DNA of 10,112 nucleotides from assembly GCA_019323555.1 (NCBI GenBank), contig JAHWHC010000079.1, positions 1-10,112 on the forward strand, read 5' to 3'. The translations under genes and the position numbers were made by a program. Under the pieces are notes generated by a model. The model was not told the origin of the DNA. It was given only the letters and a program-made list of their open reading frames with translations, and ran no database searches. Shown here piece by piece: positions 6,645 to 10,112 of the stretch (within the stretch, counting starts at the first letter, position 1; each line of letters opens with the position of its first letter). The stretch is from Candidatus Woesearchaeota archaeon. Lineage in GTDB: Archaea > Nanobdellota > Nanobdellia > Woesearchaeales > ARS49.

Positions 6645-8505
6645 AGCAGAAGAAAATCCAGTCAGCGAGTTAGAAAGAATATGCGATAATGTAAAGAAAG
6701 ATGTGGTGAAAATAATTCAAAATGCAAATAGCGGCCACCTGGGCGCATGCCTATCTTCTGCAGAGCTCATGACAGCATTGTATTTTGGAGATATCTTAAA
6801 CTATGATCCAACTAACCCTTTTGCGCCTGACCGCGACAGAGTGCTGCTGCGTGGCCACTTAGGACCTTTGCGATACAAAATATTTTCTATTTTAGGCTGG
6901 CTTAAAGAAGAAGAACTACTGCAGTACAGGGCGCTGGGATCAAGGCTGCAGGGCCATGAATCCATGGAAGTTACGCCAGGGGTAGACATAACGCCTAGCG
7001 GATCACTAGGAATGGTTTTGTCATATGGTGTTGGCGCAGCAGTATCTGCGAAAAAGCAAGGCAAAGAGTTCAAGACATATGTATTTCTAGGCGATGGTGA
7101 AGAACAGGAGGGAAATGTTGCTGAGGCTGCAAGGCATGCTGCAGTCTTGAATCTTGATAATTTGATATGCATAATGGACCAAAACAAAAAGCAGCTTTCC
7201 AGGCCGACTAGCATGTCTGACAAAGGAGATATCAAGAAAATATGGGAAGGCTATGGCTGGAACGTGCTGCAGATAGAAGATGGGCATGATTTTCAGCAGA
7301 TTCAGGATGTTCTCACGCAAGCTAAGCAGGCAAAGCAGCCCGTGTTAGTGATAGCAAACACAATCAAAGCAAATGGACTTGAAGGGTGTGCTGAGCACTA
7401 TAGCGGATATCACACCTTAAGAGTATGCCCGGACAGCAGTGTTGAGGAAATCTTAAAACAGCCAGTGCCAGACATTTCAGAGCATAAGCTAGAATTCCTG
7501 CAGCATCAAAAGCCAAAGGCAAGTATCCAGGAGTTGGATATTACAGTTTCAAACCCGCCAAGCAATAACTTAGAAATATCTGCAAATCATTATCTTAAGC
7601 AGTTAGATACAGAATTGGCAAAAAGACAGGTTCCATTATATGTGATGACTGCAGACCTTATTGAACAGAACTTTGTAGAAGAATGTAATTTCAGTGAAAA
7701 TACGCAGTTTATAGATGTCGGCATAAGGGAGCAGCACCTTTTTGCATGCGCGCATGGAATTTCTGTAACAGAGCCAAATGCAAGAATCTGGATTAATTCA
7801 GGGGATTCATTCTTATACAGGGGCTCTGACCAATTAAATGTAATTTGCCAAGCAGGCAGCAGGATGATGATTCTTGGAGGAAAGCCAGGTCTTAGCGGAG
7901 GTACCAATGGACCTACTCACCAGTCCACTGGCCAGCCAGGAGTACTGCTTACAATGCCTGGCTTGATTTTTCTAGAGCCTGCGGATGTTGATGATTTGTA
8001 CAATTGCTTGAACTATGCATTTAACAAGCATGAAGGCCCATCCTTTATCCGAATACATCATGCATCAATGGCCCCGTTGCCTTCTGTAGGCCCAAAGAGA
8101 ATAGACCACTACGTTGTACAGGACTGCAAGGCTCCGGACATAGTGCTTGTAGGATCAGGTCTTGCTATGACACATGCTTTGGAAGCAGTAGATTCTTTGC
8201 ATAAAGAAGGGATAGACGCGAAACTAGTTAATGTTGTTAATCCAAAATCTTTAGACTGCAAATTTACAGAATATTTAGAAGCAGGCAAACCGGTTCTAAC
8301 AATATATAACGGGAATAAGTATGTGCTGCAGTCTGCAGTTGCAACTGCTGTGATGGAATCAGGAAAATGCATTCCAAGCAGAATTTATGGCCATGGCTTT
8401 GACATAGGCACATCAGGATCCACAAAAGACCTGCTTGCACATTTCAAGTTTGATGCAGGCGGCATAACTGGTCTTGTTAAAGAATGCCTGCGGAATGATG
8501 AATAA
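6637..8505 (+). CDS. Transketolase-like ThDP-dependent enzyme (single chain)
   Basis: A 622-residue protein with all three transketolase domains in one chain, whereas many archaea split the enzyme in two. The N-terminal ThDP domain shows SGHLGA (H34), DRDRVLLRGH (H74), QGH (H107), the GDG motif at 152-154 and DQN (N183), which together with D153 would bind Mg-diphosphate. The pyrimidine domain carries VGIREQH with catalytic E365, and GPTHQST with H428. The C-terminal domain starts about 490. Transketolases move two-carbon ketol units between sugar phosphates. Odd points: the usual GHPGA is GHLGA, and the usual SKGHA is LRGHLG, so the substrate pocket may differ from that of a housekeeping enzyme. 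The start is TTG at 6637, overlapping the radical SAM stop (TGA 6642-6644) by 8 nt; no other in-frame start occurs before residue 22 or so. Chain length is slightly short for bacterial transketolase (about 660). Confidence 0.93.
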   Translation: MSEAEENPVSELERICDNVKKDVVKIIQNANSGHLGACLSSAELMTALYFGDILNYDPTNPFAPDRDRVLLRGHLGPLRYKIFSILGWLKEEELLQYRALGSRLQGHESMEVTPGVDITPSGSLGMVLSYGVGAAVSAKKQGKEFKTYVFLGDGEEQEGNVAEAARHAAVLNLDNLICIMDQNKKQLSRPTSMSDKGDIKKIWEGYGWNVLQIEDGHDFQQIQDVLTQAKQAKQPVLVIANTIKANGLEGCAEHYSGYHTLRVCPDSSVEEILKQPVPDISEHKLEFLQHQKPKASIQELDITVSNPPSNNLEISANHYLKQLDTELAKRQVPLYVMTADLIEQNFVEECNFSENTQFIDVGIREQHLFACAHGISVTEPNARIWINSGDSFLYRGSDQLNVICQAGSRMMILGGKPGLSGGTNGPTHQSTGQPGVLLTMPGLIFLEPADVDDLYNCLNYAFNKHEGPSFIRIHHASMAPLPSVGPKRIDHYVVQDCKAPDIVLVGSGLAMTHALEAVDSLHKEGIDAKLVNVVNPKSLDCKFTEYLEAGKPVLTIYNGNKYVLQSAVATAVMESGKCIPSRIYGHGFDIGTSGSTKDLLAHFKFDAGGITGLVKECLRNDE

Positions 8506-8506
8506 A

Positions 8507-9010
8507 ATGAAATCTGAACAAGTGCAGGAAGCAGAAAAAAATACACAGGACATATCACTGATTGTTATAAAACCAGAGATTATAGAAGATAAGCAGGATG
8601 TGCTGGATGCGCTCTGCAGCAAAGGATATGTTATTGTTAATACACGGCAATTGCGCGGATGGAGGGGATTTATTCCGCAAATTTATGTAGAATTTACAAA
8701 AGATCAGAACGATTTTTTTGCAAGGGCATATGATATTAAAGGGTTGGGAGATGAGTTCTTTGCAGTTGTTGTTTCGCACAAAGACGGAAATACCATAGAC
8801 CGGCTTGTGAAAGATATTGGAAATTTTGCTGCATACCAAAAAAGAGAAGATGAGTCCCTGAGGGGTAGGTTCGGGTTACCCGAAGAAGATAACATTGGAA
8901 GTAGCGTATTGACTGTAGTATTTAACGGACTGCATAAAGCGAATGATGCAGAAGATTTGTACAAGCACCTTACTCTATTTGGTTTTGTACAGCAAGAAAG
9001 TCCTCCATGA
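8507..9010 (+). CDS. Divergent nucleoside diphosphate kinase-like protein
   Basis: A 167-residue protein with recognisable NDK-fold landmarks: ISLIVIKPEI near the N-terminus (the lysine matching the conserved KP), a middle FFAVVVSHKDGNTIDRLVKDIG, then LRGRFGL (119-125 region), and NGLHKANDAEDL, which resembles the catalytic N-x-x-H-G-S-D-x-x-x-x-A-E; the candidate phospho-histidine is H143. Between RGRFGL and the N-x-x-H there are about 11 extra residues compared with classical NDK, and the substrate threonine/arginine positions before RGRF look replaced (A and K by simple counting). It may therefore be a catalytically altered NDK paralogue. The ATG at 8507 is one base after the transketolase stop; in-frame ATGs at 8495 and 8498 and a TTG at 8474 are alternatives. 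Third in the operon. Its last 41 bp overlap the convergent Nudix gene. Confidence 0.75.
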   Translation: MKSEQVQEAEKNTQDISLIVIKPEIIEDKQDVLDALCSKGYVIVNTRQLRGWRGFIPQIYVEFTKDQNDFFARAYDIKGLGDEFFAVVVSHKDGNTIDRLVKDIGNFAAYQKREDESLRGRFGLPEEDNIGSSVLTVVFNGLHKANDAEDLYKHLTLFGFVQQESPP

Positions 9011-9389
9011 CGTTTCTTTGATTAAACGCCCAGTTGAGATTCAGCAGCTCCTTTTTAATATCAAACCATTTAAATTCAGATATCTCGTTCTTTTTAATTT
9101 TAGGAATTCCTTTTATGTTCCCTGCATAATAAAAAGCATGCACTTCTGTATCCTTATCAAGCGCGTAGTGATAATCTCTGAAGAAGTGCATTTCAGTAAT
9201 TGCTACATTCAGCTCTTCTTTTAATTCTCTTCGTAGAGCAGTTTCTCTGTTTTCGTTTGCGTCTACTTTTCCGCCAGGAAAAGACCAGCAGCTGGGACAA
9301 TGCAGCACAGTAGATGCGCGTTTAACCAGCAAAACTTGGTTTTTATCATTCTTAATTATTATGTCCACAACTTCGTTTGAAATATCCAT
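8970..9389 (-). CDS. Nudix hydrolase (MutT-like)
   Basis: A 139-residue single-domain Nudix protein. The Nudix box spans residues 40-62: G40, E46, R54-E55, E58-E59 all occur at the canonical spacing (GX5EX7REUXEEXGU), with the usual final glycine replaced by N61. The preceding WSFPGG and following SEFKWFDIKKELL are typical of MutT/NUDT-type enzymes, which hydrolyse nucleoside diphosphates linked to another moiety, such as oxidised dNTPs or NDP-sugars; the substrate is not determined here. The box glutamates needed for Mg binding are intact, so it should be active. It begins 16 nt after the histidyl-tRNA synthetase stop on the same strand, suggesting co-transcription, and ends inside the oppositely oriented NDK-like gene. 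A TATAAAAG lies directly before the ATG, too close to act as its TATA box. Confidence 0.92.
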   Translation of the reverse strand: MDISNEVVDIIIKNDKNQVLLVKRASTVLHCPSCWSFPGGKVDANENRETALRRELKEELNVAITEMHFFRDYHYALDKDTEVHAFYYAGNIKGIPKIKKNEISEFKWFDIKKELLNLNWAFNQRNVMEDFLAVQNQIE

Positions 9390-9405
9390 TCTTTTATAGC
9401 CGCGT

Positions 9406-10112
9406 TCAGAACTTCTTCTTCTCTTCTTTTCCTGTCTTCATGTCTTTTACATTGTATTCTTTTGCCTTGACTTCGTCAGGTCCGATGACAATGATTTTTT
9501 TCGCGCCGATGCTGTTTGCATACTCAAACTGTTTCTTTACTTTTCTGCCCATCAAGTCAATGTCCACTTTGTATTTCTTCCTTAGTTTCTGCGCTAATTT
9601 AATTGCATCTTCTTTTGCATCTTCGCTTACAATAGAGATAAAATAGTCTGGTCCTAGGTCTGCTTTTGGCAATTTATTGCAGTCCTGCAGGACTAATGTT
9701 GTGACTGCTTCGCCTATTGCAAATCCTGTTGCAGGGCAGTCTTCTCCCCCGAATAATTTGACCATGTTGTCATATCTTCCGCCGCCTGCCATGCTTCTGA
9801 ATTTCTCCTGCTTGTCAAACACTTCAAATACTGTTCCTGTGTAATAAGCCAAACCGCGGGCCACAGAAAGATCTAACACAATGAATTTTTCTGGAACTAG
9901 CCTGCATATGTTCTCCATCTCAGTTATTCCTAATTTTGTCTCTTCAGGAATGTCTGCAAAATGTTCGTTTATATCTTTCAGGACCTTGCTTGGCTTGCCC
10001 CTGAATTGTATTGCATGCCTGATTCTCTCGATCTTGAAGTTATCCAGGCCTAAATCAAGCAATTCCTGCTCAAATTCAGTGTCTGTCAGCTTCTTTTGCT
10101 TGTCAATAACTC
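9406..10112 (-). CDS. hisS: Histidyl-tRNA synthetase, C-terminal part (5' end beyond window)
   Basis: The reading frame is open to the right edge, giving about 235 residues of a class II histidyl-tRNA synthetase, which charges tRNA-His with histidine in the cytoplasm. The visible part starts in the catalytic domain: ARGLAYYTGTVFEV (histidine-binding HisA motif, about residues 83-97 of the fragment), GGGRYD (109-114) and ATGFAIGEA (motif 3, about 127-135). The anticodon-binding domain begins near 154 (PDYFISIVSEDAKEDA) and holds IGAKKIIVIG. The protein ends GKEEKKKF, about ten residues earlier than many homologues, with a lysine-rich tail. A TTG at 10062 could be mistaken for a start, but conserved-looking synthetase sequence continues upstream of it. 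The Nudix gene follows in the same direction. Confidence 0.93.
   Translation of the reverse strand, partial: VIDKQKKLTDTEFEQELLDLGLDNFKIERIRHAIQFRGKPSKVLKDINEHFADIPEETKLGITEMENICRLVPEKFIVLDLSVARGLAYYTGTVFEVFDKQEKFRSMAGGGRYDNMVKLFGGEDCPATGFAIGEAVTTLVLQDCNKLPKADLGPDYFISIVSEDAKEDAIKLAQKLRKKYKVDIDLMGRKVKKQFEYANSIGAKKIIVIGPDEVKAKEYNVKDMKTGKEEKKKF

Noticed and set aside
8474..8506. TTG and upstream ATG starts for the NDK-like gene
   Set aside because: They overlap the transketolase C-terminus and add residues with no similarity to the NDK N-terminus. The ATG one base past the stop is simpler, although 8495 or 8498 cannot be excluded.
10060..10062. TTG as the start of a short 218-residue HisRS paralogue
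   Set aside because: The frame continues upstream to the edge with plausible synthetase sequence and the fragment lacks the motif 1 and 2 region, so this is an internal leucine codon of a cut gene.

Overview
The window reads as an AT-rich archaeal chromosome segment. It is most likely from a small-genome lineage of the DPANN type (Woesearchaeota/Pacearchaeota-like), although no rRNA or other decisive marker is present. Evidence for Archaea: a TrmB-type winged-helix regulator, a fused AbrB-PhoU regulator, and TATA-box-like elements centred about 26-29 nt upstream of the preferred start codons, as expected for leaderless archaeal transcripts. One Shine-Dalgarno (GGTGA) also matches the archaeal 16S 3' end. 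Coding is very dense: gaps are short and no stretch over 300 bases lacks a gene.

Left block (1-5450, all minus strand). From right to left in transcription order: an AbrB/PhoU-like regulator (4497-5444), a solitary protein with a PD-(D/E)XK nuclease signature (3565-4437), a two-gene operon of a membrane-anchored FecR-domain protein (2680-3516) and a CHASE2-class III adenylate cyclase (776-2683) joined by an ATGA overlap, and a TrmB-family regulator (2-742, cut by the window edge). The FecR/CHASE2-cyclase pair is a bacterial-style transmembrane sensor that would make cAMP. All catalytic residues of the cyclase are visible, which is notable in an archaeal setting.

Central block (5500-9010, plus strand). 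A tightly packed three-gene operon encodes a radical SAM enzyme with a SPASM/twitch-like C-terminus, a full-length single-chain transketolase-like ThDP enzyme, and a divergent nucleoside-diphosphate-kinase-fold protein. The first two genes overlap and the third starts at or across the stop of the second. The operon is divergent from the AbrB-PhoU gene. The shared intergenic region carries nested palindromes (5500-5542) lying between two oppositely oriented TATA boxes, a probable operator. No known pathway combining these three enzymes is recognised here, so this operon is the best candidate in the window for an undescribed system.

Right block (8970-10112, minus strand). The 3' part of a histidyl-tRNA synthetase gene (5' end outside the window) is followed 16 nt later by a Nudix hydrolase, whose 3' end overlaps the end of the NDK-like gene by 41 bp in convergent orientation.

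No rRNA, tRNA, CRISPR array, insertion sequence or attachment site was recognised.
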